Shown: positions 1-8,770, counted from the stretch's first letter. The stretch: 14,606 bases of DNA from an uncultured Erysipelotrichaceae bacterium (GCA_902795755.1 CADBMO010000125.1:1-14606); one strand, 5' to 3'. Made by a program: numbers and translations. Notes: generated from the letters alone by a model not told the origin.

Positions 1-273
1 CCATACTCGCCATATTCGCTTGATAAATTAAAAGGTAAGAAATACTGTGATTGTTATACATCTGATGGGTTTGTATTAGAAACAGATATAAAACAAGACG
101 TGGTATTCGATATGGAATTAAATTCAATAATAACATTTCCATTTAAGAAAAAGTATTCTATCAAAGTGGTATCTGATTCACTAGATAATGATGCTTTTGA
201 TAACTTTAATTATGATGATCATTTACCAAAAGTATATAAACTTATAGACGAAATAATAAAAAAAGAAGCCTAA
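1..273 (+). CDS. C-terminal fragment of an unrecognised protein
   Basis: An open frame runs from the window edge to a TAA stop and gives the last 90 residues of a protein whose start lies outside. It begins PYSPYSLDKLKGKKYC and ends LIDEIIKKEA. The fragment is soluble, rich in Asp, Lys and aromatic residues, and has a Cys-Asp-Cys pair near residue 16. No transmembrane segment or catalytic motif is visible. It runs convergently toward mltG and its stop codon sits in the loop of a terminator hairpin, which supports this being the true gene end. I do not recognise the family. Confidence 0.7.
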   Translation, partial: PYSPYSLDKLKGKKYCDCYTSDGFVLETDIKQDVVFDMELNSIITFPFKKKYSIKVVSDSLDNDAFDNFNYDDHLPKVYKLIDEIIKKEA

Positions 274-290
274 GCTTCTTTTTCTTCTTT
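258..290. terminator. Bidirectional intrinsic terminator between convergent genes
   Basis: A perfect 10-bp stem (260-269 with 274-283) has a four-base loop that contains part of the stop codon of the left-edge gene. On the minus strand the hairpin is followed by an uninterrupted run of T (complement of 258-264). On the plus strand it is followed by a pyrimidine-rich stretch. It can therefore end both the left-edge gene and the mltG operon. Confidence 0.75.
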
Positions 291-339
291 CTTCTTTTTA
301 TTCTTAATAGCAAATAATATTAAGAATATGCCCTTTTTA

Positions 340-1461
340 TTATTGTCCTATCCAATTATTTGCCGCCTTTAATTCTTTTATTACTTTTTTATGTTCTTCA
401 TATGTCTTTGTAAAATGGGTTTTACCACTTTTATCTGCAACAAAATAATAATAATCTGTAGTAAGTGGATTAAGTGCTGCATCTAAAGAACTATCTGAAA
501 AATTTGATATTGCGCCAACTGGTATTTTGCCATTCATCTTAGGTCCCCTTGTATTATATGGATTATAAGTATTAAATTCTTTACTTGTTAATTCACGTGA
601 TCCCATATCAACTTTAAAAGCATAGTATGTTGTAACATCACTGCCTAGAGGCATATTTTTATTTAACCTATTATAAAATACACTCGCAATACCTTTTCTA
701 TCTTTTTCATATATTCCTTCTTGTTCAATTACTGATGCTAATGCAACTATTTGATTAATTGTATATTTACTATTTTCTAAATTACTTTTATATTTCATAA
801 AATGTGTGCTAGTTTGATCTAACATTTCTTTAAAAATATCTTCTATTTTAACGTCTTCATCAAACATGTATGTTTCCGGATATAAATACCCTTCTAATGG
901 ATAATAAATATTTTTATCTTTTATATCATCAGTTAAGAACCAATACTGATTAATTAATGAATCTATATATTTTTTATCCTCCAATTTAGAATATACTTCT
1001 GATTCTGTTATGTTAGTATGCTTTGCAATTTCTTTTGCAATTTTTTTAATTGTAATTCCTTCTTTAAAGGTTATTTTAACTCCGTTTTCTTTATATGAAT
1101 CTCCATTTAATATACTAACAATTCGTCTTGTAGAATATGATTTATCTAAAGTATAAGTCCCTTTTTTGTAACCATTTATATTATGTAGCTTAACATAAAT
1201 TTTATATGCAAATGAGCTTCTTATAATTCCTTTAGATTCTAAATCTCTACCTACTTTATATACAGATGAACCGTTTTCAACCCTATATTTAATTATTTTA
1301 CTAGAATTTGATATTGGAGATAATGAATAATTATAATAAATAATCAGTATTAATCCAAATACTAAAACTAACCCTATTAAAGAAAATATTAATTTAAATA
1401 TTGGTTTAAGTTTTTTCTTTTTTAATACTTCTACTTCTAATACTTCTGTTTTATCCTTCAT
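340..1461 (-). CDS. mltG: Endolytic murein transglycosylase MltG (YceG family)
   Basis: Predicted membrane-anchored lytic transglycosylase that cleaves nascent glycan strands at the septal and lateral wall, setting glycan length. The 373-residue protein has a basic cytoplasmic N-terminus, one membrane helix at about residues 22-43, a small LysM-like region, and the YceG catalytic domain. Family signatures are visible: LEGYLYPETY at 189-198, LASVIEQE at 241-248 with the likely catalytic Glu at 246, FYNRL at 262-266, and a GSDVTTYYA segment near 273. Length is normal for Gram-positive members. It starts 3 bases after the alaS stop, so it is co-transcribed with alaS as the last gene of the T-box operon. 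Family assignment is firm; activity is inferred from homology. Confidence 0.93.
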   Translation of the reverse strand: MKDKTEVLEVEVLKKKKLKPIFKLIFSLIGLVLVFGLILIIYYNYSLSPISNSSKIIKYRVENGSSVYKVGRDLESKGIIRSSFAYKIYVKLHNINGYKKGTYTLDKSYSTRRIVSILNGDSYKENGVKITFKEGITIKKIAKEIAKHTNITESEVYSKLEDKKYIDSLINQYWFLTDDIKDKNIYYPLEGYLYPETYMFDEDVKIEDIFKEMLDQTSTHFMKYKSNLENSKYTINQIVALASVIEQEGIYEKDRKGIASVFYNRLNKNMPLGSDVTTYYAFKVDMGSRELTSKEFNTYNPYNTRGPKMNGKIPVGAISNFSDSSLDAALNPLTTDYYYFVADKSGKTHFTKTYEEHKKVIKELKAANNWIGQ

Positions 1462-1464
1462 ATA

Positions 1465-4149
1465 TTACCCCTCTTTAACAACGTTATCCTTAATGTAGTT
1501 AATTAATGTATCTACGTTATCAGATCTTGTTCCACCACCTTGTGCATAGGTTTTAGAACCACCACCGTTACCTTCAGCAATGATAGATAAATCTTTAACA
1601 AGTCTTCCAATATCAACTTTATCACAAAGCGAATCATTTGATTTGGCGATAATATTAACTGATGATTCTTTTTTATTAATAACAAAACAAATACCATTAT
1701 CTAACTTTGGAGTTACTTGACCAATTAATTGTTTTAATGCACCCATATCAGCATTATCAAATTCTAATATTAAGACGTCTCCATATTTACCTTTTATTTT
1801 TTTATTAATTAATTCATCAATATTTGATAAAGTTTTTTTAGTTAACTCTTCGTGGTATTTTTTATCAATGCTTGCAACTTCTTTTCTTAAGTCTTCTACT
1901 TCTTTTTTATTATCTATTATATCTTTATAACATAATGGTTTATCATTAGAAATATTAATGTTTAAATCTAAACTAATACCTTTTGAGTCAGCTTCTTCAA
2001 TTATTTTCTTAGCTTTAGATAGTAGTTTTATCATTTCATCATTATATGGCTTAATCATGCTAAATACTTCACTTTCTAAGTTAGTGTCACATACAGCTTC
2101 AACACGGTATACATTTGCACCTTTAGATTCTATATATTTAATTGCAAAACGTCTTATATTTCCAGTATTTGTAACATGTGTTCCACCACATAACTCAATG
2201 GATGGTCCAAATTTAACAACCCTTACTATATCACCATATTTTTCACCAAATAGCGCTTGTGCACCTATTTTTTTTGCAGACTCTAAATCCATTTCCTTTA
2301 TCTCACACGGAAATTTAGATTCAATAAAATCATTTACTTTAGCCTCTACTTCTATTACTTCATCATCCCTTATTTTTTTGGAATAATTAAAGTCAAACCT
2401 AAGTCTTTCACCATCAACGTATGATCCAGCTTGATTTACTTCTTCGCCTAATATATCTTTAAGTGCTCTTTGTAATAAATGTGTTGCACTATGATTTTGA
2501 CAAGTTTTAAAACGATTTTCTTTGTCTACTTCTAAAGTAACAACATCACCAACTTTAAATTCACCATTTAATATTCTAACATAATGTGCATTTTGCCCAT
2601 TAACTGTTTTTTCAGTTTTATAAACGTCTGCTCTTACGTTGTCATTATATATTAAACCAATATCACCTACTTGACCTCCCATTGTTGCATAAAAAGGTGT
2701 CTCTTCAGTAATTATTATTCCATCTGAATATATTTGGTTTTTATTACCATTTTCATCTGCAACAAATATAACTTTTGAAACAAGTTTTAAATTATCATAG
2801 TCAAATTTACTTTCATTTTTAAAGTTTACTATATCACCTTGAAGTGCCATACCAGAGGTTTTTTTAGCAGCTTCTCTTGCCATGCTTTTTTGTTTTTCCA
2901 TACATTTATCAAATTCAGCTTTATCAATTTCAATGCCTTTTTCATTAAGTATTTCCATGGTTAGCTCATAAGGAAAACCATAAGTATCATATAATTTGAA
3001 TACATCTTCACCAGTTATAGTCTTGTTACCTTCAGTTAATTCTTTTAATCTTTTTTCTCCCTTATCAAGAGTTTTTAAAAATGTTTCTTCCTCGGTTCGA
3101 ATTAATTCATCAACCATATCTTTATTTTCTTTTAAATATGGATAAGCATCATCCATAATTTCTATAACTTTATCAGTTAGCTTGTACATAAATGGTTCAT
3201 ATAAGCCTAGCTCTCTACCAAAACGAGATGCACGTCTTAAAATACGCCTTAATACATATCCTCTTCCTTCATTTGAAAATCTTGCACCATCTGAAAGAGC
3301 AAATGTAAGAGTTCTAATGTGATCAGCAATAGATCTTATACCTTTTTGATCAGTATATTTAACGCCAGATAATTCTTCTACTTTATCTATTATTGGCCTA
3401 AATAAGTCAGTATCATAATTAGTTTTTGCATTTTGAAGCGTGCAAACTATTCTCTCTAATCCCATACCTGTATCAATGTTTTTATGAGGTAGCTCTGGAA
3501 ATTCATTTCTTTCTAATCCTTCAACATGATTAAATTGTGAAAAAACGTTATTCCATATTTCTATATATCTATCATTATCTATTTCTTGCTCAATTAATTC
3601 TGGACCTCTTTCATCATATTCTTCACCTCTATCAAAGAATATTTCAGAATCAGGTCCACATGGTCCTGGCCCTATATCCCAATAGTTACCTTCACATTTT
3701 ACTATGTGTGATGGATCTAGTCCTAATTCAACCCATTTATTATATGTGTCAGCATCATCAGGATATACTGTTACGTATAATCTATCTTTATCAATCGAAT
3801 AGTACTTACTACTCGTTAGGAGTTCCCATGCGTATGAAAGAGCATCATCTCTAAAATAATCACCTATTGAAAAATTTCCTAACATTTCAAAAAAAGTATG
3901 ATGATACGTATCTCCAACATTTTCAATATCATTTGTACGTATGCATTTTTGAGCATTAGTAAGCCTAGTTTTAGGTGGTTTTTCTCTTCCATCAAAGTAT
4001 TTTTTTAGTGGTGCAACACCAGCATTAGTCCAAAGTATAGATGGATCATCTTTAGGTACTAAAGACGCTGATGGCATAACTAAATGTCCTTTACTTTCAA
4101 AAAACTCTAAAAACATTCTTCTAATTTCACTACTAGTTAAGTTTTTCAT
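1465..4149 (-). CDS. alaS: Alanine--tRNA ligase
   Basis: Class II aminoacyl-tRNA synthetase that charges tRNA-Ala with alanine in the cytoplasm and hydrolyses mischarged Ser- and Gly-tRNA-Ala. At 894 residues it is full length. The N-terminal catalytic domain opens with the typical FLEFFESKGH and SASLVP segments. The editing domain carries the zinc-binding signature HSATH (His553, His557) and CGGTH (Cys654, His658). The C-terminal part has a coiled stretch and the DHH-associated glycine-rich tail (GGGSKTYAQGGG). Its ATG overlaps the TAA of the upstream kinase-like gene as TAATG, so translation is probably coupled. Expression should follow tRNA-Ala charging through the T-box leader upstream of the operon. 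Confidence 0.98.
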   Translation of the reverse strand: MKNLTSSEIRRMFLEFFESKGHLVMPSASLVPKDDPSILWTNAGVAPLKKYFDGREKPPKTRLTNAQKCIRTNDIENVGDTYHHTFFEMLGNFSIGDYFRDDALSYAWELLTSSKYYSIDKDRLYVTVYPDDADTYNKWVELGLDPSHIVKCEGNYWDIGPGPCGPDSEIFFDRGEEYDERGPELIEQEIDNDRYIEIWNNVFSQFNHVEGLERNEFPELPHKNIDTGMGLERIVCTLQNAKTNYDTDLFRPIIDKVEELSGVKYTDQKGIRSIADHIRTLTFALSDGARFSNEGRGYVLRRILRRASRFGRELGLYEPFMYKLTDKVIEIMDDAYPYLKENKDMVDELIRTEEETFLKTLDKGEKRLKELTEGNKTITGEDVFKLYDTYGFPYELTMEILNEKGIEIDKAEFDKCMEKQKSMAREAAKKTSGMALQGDIVNFKNESKFDYDNLKLVSKVIFVADENGNKNQIYSDGIIITEETPFYATMGGQVGDIGLIYNDNVRADVYKTEKTVNGQNAHYVRILNGEFKVGDVVTLEVDKENRFKTCQNHSATHLLQRALKDILGEEVNQAGSYVDGERLRFDFNYSKKIRDDEVIEVEAKVNDFIESKFPCEIKEMDLESAKKIGAQALFGEKYGDIVRVVKFGPSIELCGGTHVTNTGNIRRFAIKYIESKGANVYRVEAVCDTNLESEVFSMIKPYNDEMIKLLSKAKKIIEEADSKGISLDLNINISNDKPLCYKDIIDNKKEVEDLRKEVASIDKKYHEELTKKTLSNIDELINKKIKGKYGDVLILEFDNADMGALKQLIGQVTPKLDNGICFVINKKESSVNIIAKSNDSLCDKVDIGRLVKDLSIIAEGNGGGSKTYAQGGGTRSDNVDTLINYIKDNVVKEG

Positions 4150-4703
4150 TATATCACCTCATCAATTATTTTCTTTGCCTTAATATTTAATTCTTCTAAG
4201 GTACCATTATTATCAATTATATATTCATAATCCTTATAATTATCAAGCGCTATTTCAGTAATATGCTTTTTTTCTTCTTTATTTAAATTATTATTAAAAT
4301 TAGGCCTTTTTATCTCAATTCTATAAACGTTTTTAAATTCATTATATATGGCATCCATCTCTTCTGGTAATCTTGCATCACTTATGGTAATGAAATCAAA
4401 GTAATAAGAATATACCTTAATATCACCAATTATTCTATTAATGAAAAAATTATTATCTATTTTTTTTCTTATTATGTCAGTTCCTAATTGTTGCAATAAA
4501 GTTCTTGGTTTCGAATCTTCTTCACCAGACCATTCACTAATTTCTTTTGCATATTTTTTTATGTATGACGAAAACTGCAAATTAATTACTTTTAAGCCTT
4601 TCGTTTTAACATAATTATCCATAAACTCACAAGTAGTATCTTTACCACTATTAGCTTTACCAGAAACTACCATTATAATTGGATCTCTTTTTTCTAATTC
4701 CAT
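4149..4703 (-). CDS. P-loop kinase resembling deoxynucleoside monophosphate kinases
   Basis: A 184-residue soluble protein with a Walker A motif GKANSGKD at residues 15-22. LLQQLGTDIIRK (69-80) and SDARLPEEMDAI (108-119) match the LGTD and D-x-R-x-x-x-E blocks of the T4-type dNMP kinase and related small kinases. These would phosphorylate deoxynucleotide monophosphates, but the substrate cannot be read from the sequence. It is the first gene of the T-box operon. Its AGGAGG lies 4 bases before the ATG, just after the U-tract of the T-box terminator. A one-base overlap (TAATG) joins it to alaS. Alternative: a dephospho-CoA-kinase-like or other adenylate-kinase-fold enzyme. Family-level confidence is moderate. 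Confidence 0.65.
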   Translation of the reverse strand: MELEKRDPIIMVVSGKANSGKDTTCEFMDNYVKTKGLKVINLQFSSYIKKYAKEISEWSGEEDSKPRTLLQQLGTDIIRKKIDNNFFINRIIGDIKVYSYYFDFITISDARLPEEMDAIYNEFKNVYRIEIKRPNFNNNLNKEEKKHITEIALDNYKDYEYIIDNNGTLEELNIKAKKIIDEVI

Positions 4704-4713
4704 AATTCCTCCT

Positions 4714-4760
4714 AAAAAAAGGTACCACTAGCGCATCTAGGAACGATGAGCCGTGGTACC
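4714..4760 (-). terminator. T-box regulated terminator
   Basis: On the minus strand GGTACCAC (4760-4753) pairs with GTGGTACC (4728-4721), and seven T residues (4720-4714) follow. The 5' arm overlaps the T-box core sequence, so terminator and antiterminator exclude each other. The kinase ribosome-binding site begins immediately after the T-run. Confidence 0.88.
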
Positions 4761-4920
4761 ATCCTAATTTATTCTTAATTTTGATAACGGTTTTACCCGG
4801 TAGTTATTACTACTCTTAGAAAATAGCTTCAGCAACTATCTTTATTATCTTACACCAACCGATAATTCTCTATGAAAGAATCCATTACTTACTAGTTTTT
4901 CCTCACTGATTTAAATTATT
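4714..4920 (-). promoter_or_regulatory. T-box leader, alanine-specific (GCU specifier)
   Basis: This is the untranslated leader of the kinase-alaS-mltG operon. Read on the minus strand it contains the Stem I elements AGTAAGTAATGGA (4893-4881) and GGTTGGTGTAAGA (4860-4848). The specifier context is GAAGCTA, with GCT at 4827-4825, an alanine codon followed by the expected purine. The T-box core is AGGATGGTACCACGG (4765-4751). UGGU in the core can pair with an uncharged ACCA 3' end, which fits the A discriminator of tRNA-Ala. The mutually exclusive terminator follows directly. Uncharged tRNA-Ala should stabilise the antiterminator and switch the operon on. Confidence 0.93.
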
Positions 4921-4926
4921 TTTTAT

Positions 4927-4955
4927 ATTATATCAAATATTAATAATAATTACAA
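4927..4955 (-). promoter_or_regulatory. Promoter of the T-box operon
   Basis: TTGTAA (4955-4950) and a consensus TATAAT (4932-4927) are 17 bases apart and lie just upstream of the T-box Stem I. The -35 box sits directly after the stop codon of the HdeD-family gene, so this operon has its own start. Confidence 0.75.
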
Positions 4956-4957
4956 CG

Positions 4958-5524
4958 TTAATTATCATTTGATTGAATTAATTGAAATCCATTTAAATCT
5001 TCTTCATTTCTTTTAAGTACAAAACTATCTATTATATCTAATACGGCATAAATTATTATAAATACACCTATTACTTGTGTTGCTTTTAATGCACTTTCAA
5101 GAGGATTAATCAAAAGTACTATTCCCCAAGCAAAAGTTAAAATGGCAATTAATAAAGTATATTTCCAATCATCTTTTTTTATTCTTTTTAATACTAAAGC
5201 ATATTGAAATTTAGTTACTGCATTAATAATTATCCAAATTCCAAGTATGATAAAGAAAAATTTTTGAAGTGATGTTGGATTTATAAATAAGTAAATCGCT
5301 GCTATTAGCACCAATACTCCATATACTAAATTAAAATCAAATGGATTAATATTTGATTTAAAATATCTAATAATTGACAATATACCAATTACTAATAAAA
5401 ATGCTCCTATTAAATATGACATTGTAGTTATTGTAATATCTGGTTTAACAAATAAAAACAATCCAAGTATTACAAATACAATTGACGTAATAAGTGATAC
5501 CAAAAAATTCTTTTTAACTCCCAT
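4958..5524 (-). CDS. HdeD/DUF308-family six-helix membrane protein
   Basis: A 188-residue, strongly hydrophobic protein with about six membrane helices in three hairpins, each spaced by a short loop with a conserved N-P or K-P turn (FVKPD, FINPTS, LINPLE). This repeated pattern is typical of the HdeD/DUF308 family. Its E. coli namesake is associated with acid resistance; the function in Gram-positives is unknown. A short charged C-terminal tail (residues about 170-188) is probably cytoplasmic. An AGGAGG ends 6 bases before the ATG. It lies between the terminator of the small upstream gene and the T-box promoter and may be monocistronic. I see no link to its neighbours. Confidence 0.75.
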   Translation of the reverse strand: MGVKKNFLVSLITSIVFVILGLFLFVKPDITITTMSYLIGAFLLVIGILSIIRYFKSNINPFDFNLVYGVLVLIAAIYLFINPTSLQKFFFIILGIWIIINAVTKFQYALVLKRIKKDDWKYTLLIAILTFAWGIVLLINPLESALKATQVIGVFIIIYAVLDIIDSFVLKRNEEDLNGFQLIQSNDN

Positions 5525-5563
5525 AGTTTACCTCCTATGTTAATTATAACATTATATTAGAAA

Positions 5564-5586
5564 AGAGAAAAGTAAAACTTTTCTCT
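5564..5586 (-). terminator. Terminator of the 53-residue microprotein gene
   Basis: A 9-bp stem (5578-5586 with 5564-5572) with a five-base loop is followed on the minus strand by a short T-rich run. Its 5' arm overlaps the stop codon of the small gene. Stem GC content is modest, so efficiency is uncertain. Confidence 0.6.
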
Positions 5587-5746
5587 ATTCACCCATCATA
5601 TTTTCTAATTTTTTATTAGCGTTTTTCTTTACTTTGTTGATTGTTTGCTTTATACCGCCATTACATGATGCTTCATTATAACAATAAAGCGCACCAGAAC
5701 CAACAGCAACACCTAAAAGCATCCAACCTAAGTTACTCATTTTCAT
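5585..5746 (-). CDS. 53-residue single-pass membrane microprotein (YtxH-like)
   Basis: A small open frame, ATG at 5746 to TAG at 5585, preceded by a GGAAGGTGA ribosome-binding site at good spacing. The product starts MKMSNLGWMLLGVAVGSG. It has one short glycine-containing membrane helix (about residues 6-22), then two Cys (22 and 28) and a basic C-terminal helix rich in Lys and Asn. This layout resembles YtxH-type small proteins but is too short for firm assignment. It is flanked upstream by the coiled-coil gene and downstream by its own terminator. The RBS, terminator and coherent topology support a real gene; its function is unknown. Confidence 0.65.
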   Translation of the reverse strand: MKMSNLGWMLLGVAVGSGALYCYNEASCNGGIKQTINKVKKNANKKLENMMGE

Positions 5747-5819
5747 AGAATCACCTTCCTAAAAAATATGACTTGGTATTAATACCATTTTTATTATGTA
5801 TATTTTTAAAGAGGTTATA

Positions 5820-6464
5820 CTACTTTTTTGTTTTTATTGGTGTTTTTTCTTTTTTGTTTTTAATATATCTATCTAGTAATTCATTCATTTCATCTAAAGA
5901 AAAATCATAAGCATTTTTATTATATTTGCAATTTATTAAATAATTAATAAAATCATATATTATATTTTGTTTAAAAAATGAAGAATACATATAATTGTAT
6001 TTATTAACATAATTAAAAGTAATACCAGCATCAACTTCACCAACTACTATTAATTTATCGCTTTTTTGATAATAATGTGATAATGAGTTTTTATCTTTAA
6101 AACTAGTCTCATCAAATAAATTATCTTCCAATTTTTCATTAATAATTACATTATAATATGATTTAGTATTACCAATTTGAAATTGTTTTTTTATTAGCAC
6201 ATAATTTTCATCATCAAGCTCATTTAATAGTCTTACAAGTACTTTACTTAAATCATCTGACCAAAATGATGAAAAACTTTTTATAGTTTTATCCATTTTT
6301 TCTATTTGTTTATCTAAGTATTTTATATCGGTTTGAATTTTAGATTCACGTTTTTCATATGCTTCTAATACTTCTTGTTTTTTTTCTAAAGTATTTTTAA
6401 AATCACTTATTAATTCTTCTCTTTCTTTAAAAGCTTCTTCTTTTTCATTAAAAATATTCTTCAT
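5820..6464 (-). CDS. Coiled-coil protein of unknown function downstream of recD2
   Basis: A 214-residue soluble protein that I do not recognise. Residues 1 to about 65 are a charged heptad-like helix rich in Glu and Lys (for example EKKQEVLEAYEKRESKI). The middle (about 70-170) looks globular, with many aromatic residues and alternating strand-like segments such as KLIVVGEVDAGITFNYV. The end is a basic Lys/Thr tail. There is no signal peptide, membrane helix or catalytic motif. An AGGAGG sits 6 bases before the ATG, and the gene begins about 31 bases after the recD2 stop with no terminator between, so it is probably co-transcribed with recD2. That position hints at, but does not prove, a DNA-related role. 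Confidence 0.75.
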   Translation of the reverse strand: MKNIFNEKEEAFKEREELISDFKNTLEKKQEVLEAYEKRESKIQTDIKYLDKQIEKMDKTIKSFSSFWSDDLSKVLVRLLNELDDENYVLIKKQFQIGNTKSYYNVIINEKLEDNLFDETSFKDKNSLSHYYQKSDKLIVVGEVDAGITFNYVNKYNYMYSSFFKQNIIYDFINYLINCKYNKNAYDFSLDEMNELLDRYIKNKKEKTPIKTKK

Positions 6465-6495
6465 AATATCCTCCTAAATGTTATTTATTATAGCA

Positions 6496-8685
6496 TCACT
6501 TAATATTATCTTCAAGCATATTTTTCAACAATGTTTTTCTTTCTTTATTGCCTTTATTATAAACTGCTTTAGAAAATGCCATAGGATCACCAACAAGTAT
6601 CAAAGATTTTTTGGCTCTAGTTATTCCAGTATAAACAAGTTTCCTATAAAGCATCATACGATAATTGTTAATAATAGGCATAATAACTATCTCAAACTCA
6701 CTACCTTGTGATTTGTGTATACTAATTGCGTATCCATGCTTAATAGCTTTATAATCTTTTGGTTTATATTTGACAATATTACCATCAAAATCTATGGTAA
6801 TCTCTGTGCCTTGTATTTTTTTAATAAATCCAATATCACCATTGAAAACATTATCATCAATTCTATTTTCTAATTGTAATACTTTATCCCCTTCTCTATA
6901 TATAATATCTGCATCATATGTTTCATTTTTATCATTAGATGCAGGATTAAATATCTTTTGTAATACCTTGTTTAAATTATCTATACCTGCATCACCTTTA
7001 TATATCGGTGCAAGTATTTGTACATTTTTAAGATCATAACCTTTATCAATAGCTTTTTTTGCAATATCTGAACATGCCTTTAAAACATCAATGTTTTCGC
7101 ATTTTATAAAATTGTAATCGTCTTTTTTATTTAAAAACTCCTCTGTCATCTCACCAGTATTTACTTCATATGCAAGTTGAGTTATATATGAGTTTTGATC
7201 TTGTCTATATATTTCTTTTAAAAATATAGTATTAATCATTTCAGAATCTATTAAATCTTTTAATATATTACCAGGACCAACACTTTCTAATTGATTATAA
7301 TCACCAATAAATACTAATTTAACATTATAAGACATTGCCTTAAAAAAGTTTGCCATTAAATGTGAATCTATCATAGATGTTTCATCTATTATCACAAATT
7401 CGCAATTTGCTTTATTTCTCTCGTTTAAACCAAATTCGTTAGTTTCCTTATTCCATTTTAAATATCTATGAATGGTAGATGCAGGATAAGCACATGCTTC
7501 ACTCATCCTTTTAGATGCTCTTCCAGTTGGTGCTAGAAGCACTAATCTTTCCACTAATTTTTCATAGGAATATCCAGTTATCATTTTGTATAACTCTACA
7601 ATACCTTTTATTATTGTTGTTTTACCAGTTCCTGGCCCACCGGTTATAATTGAAAAGTTTTTTTCAATCGCCTGCTTAATAGCCTTTTTTTGTTCATCGT
7701 TATAATTGATATCAAAAAAATGTTCAAGTTTTTCAATTTTAACTTCTATATTATCTATTTTAGTATCATCCCTATTTGCTAATTCAAACGCTCTTTGTGC
7801 AATATATTCTTCGTCTTTATAGTATTTATATAAAACATATTTATCACCATCTATTATGACTTTACCAAGTGCATTTAACTCCATCATATAAAATGATAGA
7901 GTTTCCTGTGAAATACTATCTTCATAAATGCTATTTAATGCATTATATATTGCATCTAAAGATAAATATGTATCACCAGATGAAAAGCATAAAAGATCCA
8001 TAACATGAACAATTAATGCATATATTCTTCTTTCGTCATTTATCTCAATTTTTACCTTGTTTCTTAATGCGTCTACTTTATTAAAACTTATGCCATCTAT
8101 TGTATCTATTAATTCATACGGATTAGATTCAACTACTCTAATACTATCTTCCAAATAATGATTATATATTTTTAATGCATCTTTCATACCAAAACCTAAA
8201 TTTGTCAAATAAACAACGGTTTCATAACTAGCATTATATTTAAGTAATCTATTTCTTATATCAATTGCTTTTTTTTCAGTAATTTTTGGTACCATTAACA
8301 AACATTCATAATTATCACTAATCATTGAAAGACAATCTTCTCCGAGTATTTCAACTATATCTTTAGCAGTTTTTTCACCAACACCCGGAAAAATACTGCT
8401 AGATAAAAAGATAACTAAACCATCTTTATCCTCTGGCATAATTTTTTCATATCGATTAACTTTATACTGAAAACCATATTTCTCATTATCAACTAAATTA
8501 CCATAAAAAATATAGTCTTCATCTAAATTTAATTCTGCAAATAAACCAGTAAACGTGAATTGTTTACCTACGTAATCAGTTAAATCCTGATCATCTGTTT
8601 CCTTTATCTTAATTAATCCTACTTTATATCCATCATTGGAAGAAAAAATAGATCTTTTATATGTTCCTTTAATATATGTTTCCAT
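6496..8685 (-). CDS. recD2: RecD-like ATP-dependent DNA helicase RecD2
   Basis: A 729-residue SF1B 5'-3' DNA helicase of the RecBC-independent RecD2 class (YrrC in Bacillus), involved in DNA repair and replication-fork maintenance. The N-terminal OB-like region is followed by helix-hairpin-helix repeats at about 98-150 (FPGVGEKTAKDIVEILGED). The motor has Walker A GGPGTGKTT at 349-357, motif Ia APTGRA at 385-390, Walker B VIIDETSMID at 431-440, and motif III GDYNQLESVGPG at 461-472. The C-terminal motifs are HKSQGSEF and YTGITRAK. Length is normal for the family. An AGGAGG lies at the proper distance from the ATG at 8685. It shares a neighbourhood with alaS and mltG, as in Bacillus. Confidence 0.96.
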   Translation of the reverse strand: METYIKGTYKRSIFSSNDGYKVGLIKIKETDDQDLTDYVGKQFTFTGLFAELNLDEDYIFYGNLVDNEKYGFQYKVNRYEKIMPEDKDGLVIFLSSSIFPGVGEKTAKDIVEILGEDCLSMISDNYECLLMVPKITEKKAIDIRNRLLKYNASYETVVYLTNLGFGMKDALKIYNHYLEDSIRVVESNPYELIDTIDGISFNKVDALRNKVKIEINDERRIYALIVHVMDLLCFSSGDTYLSLDAIYNALNSIYEDSISQETLSFYMMELNALGKVIIDGDKYVLYKYYKDEEYIAQRAFELANRDDTKIDNIEVKIEKLEHFFDINYNDEQKKAIKQAIEKNFSIITGGPGTGKTTIIKGIVELYKMITGYSYEKLVERLVLLAPTGRASKRMSEACAYPASTIHRYLKWNKETNEFGLNERNKANCEFVIIDETSMIDSHLMANFFKAMSYNVKLVFIGDYNQLESVGPGNILKDLIDSEMINTIFLKEIYRQDQNSYITQLAYEVNTGEMTEEFLNKKDDYNFIKCENIDVLKACSDIAKKAIDKGYDLKNVQILAPIYKGDAGIDNLNKVLQKIFNPASNDKNETYDADIIYREGDKVLQLENRIDDNVFNGDIGFIKKIQGTEITIDFDGNIVKYKPKDYKAIKHGYAISIHKSQGSEFEIVIMPIINNYRMMLYRKLVYTGITRAKKSLILVGDPMAFSKAVYNKGNKERKTLLKNMLEDNIK

Positions 8686-8705
8686 TTTTACCTCCTAATA
8701 TTTTT

Positions 8706-8733
8706 ATTGTAACATAATTAAAAAAAACTACAA
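8706..8733 (-). promoter_or_regulatory. Likely promoter of recD2
   Basis: TTGTAG (8733-8728) and TACAAT (8711-8706) are separated by 16 bases, about 20 bases upstream of the recD2 ATG. The -35 box lies inside the preceding terminator stem, a compact arrangement. The match is moderate. Confidence 0.45.
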
Positions 8734-8749
8734 CTTTATGTTGTAGTTT
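8721..8749 (-). terminator. Terminator of the riboswitch-controlled gene
   Basis: A perfect 10-bp stem (8740-8749 with 8725-8734) with a five-base loop is followed on the minus strand by a T-run (8727-8721). It lies about 20 bases after the stop of the 8771-9328 gene and separates it from recD2. Confidence 0.85.
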
Positions 8750-8770
8750 ATTATATCTTTTTTAACTTAA

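Noticed and set aside
301..326. AT-only hairpin just downstream of mltG
   Set aside because: It has a 9-bp stem with almost no GC, an 8-base loop and no T-run on either strand; the stronger terminator nearby suffices.
1958..2386. Long plus-strand open frame inside alaS
   Set aside because: It is antisense to a firmly identified alaS editing domain, and no promoter or RBS is apparent.
5774..5787. Perfect 14-base palindrome TGGTATTAATACCA upstream of the microprotein gene
   Set aside because: Palindromes of this length are expected by chance a few times in AT-rich sequence of this size, and no repressor gene or second copy accompanies it.
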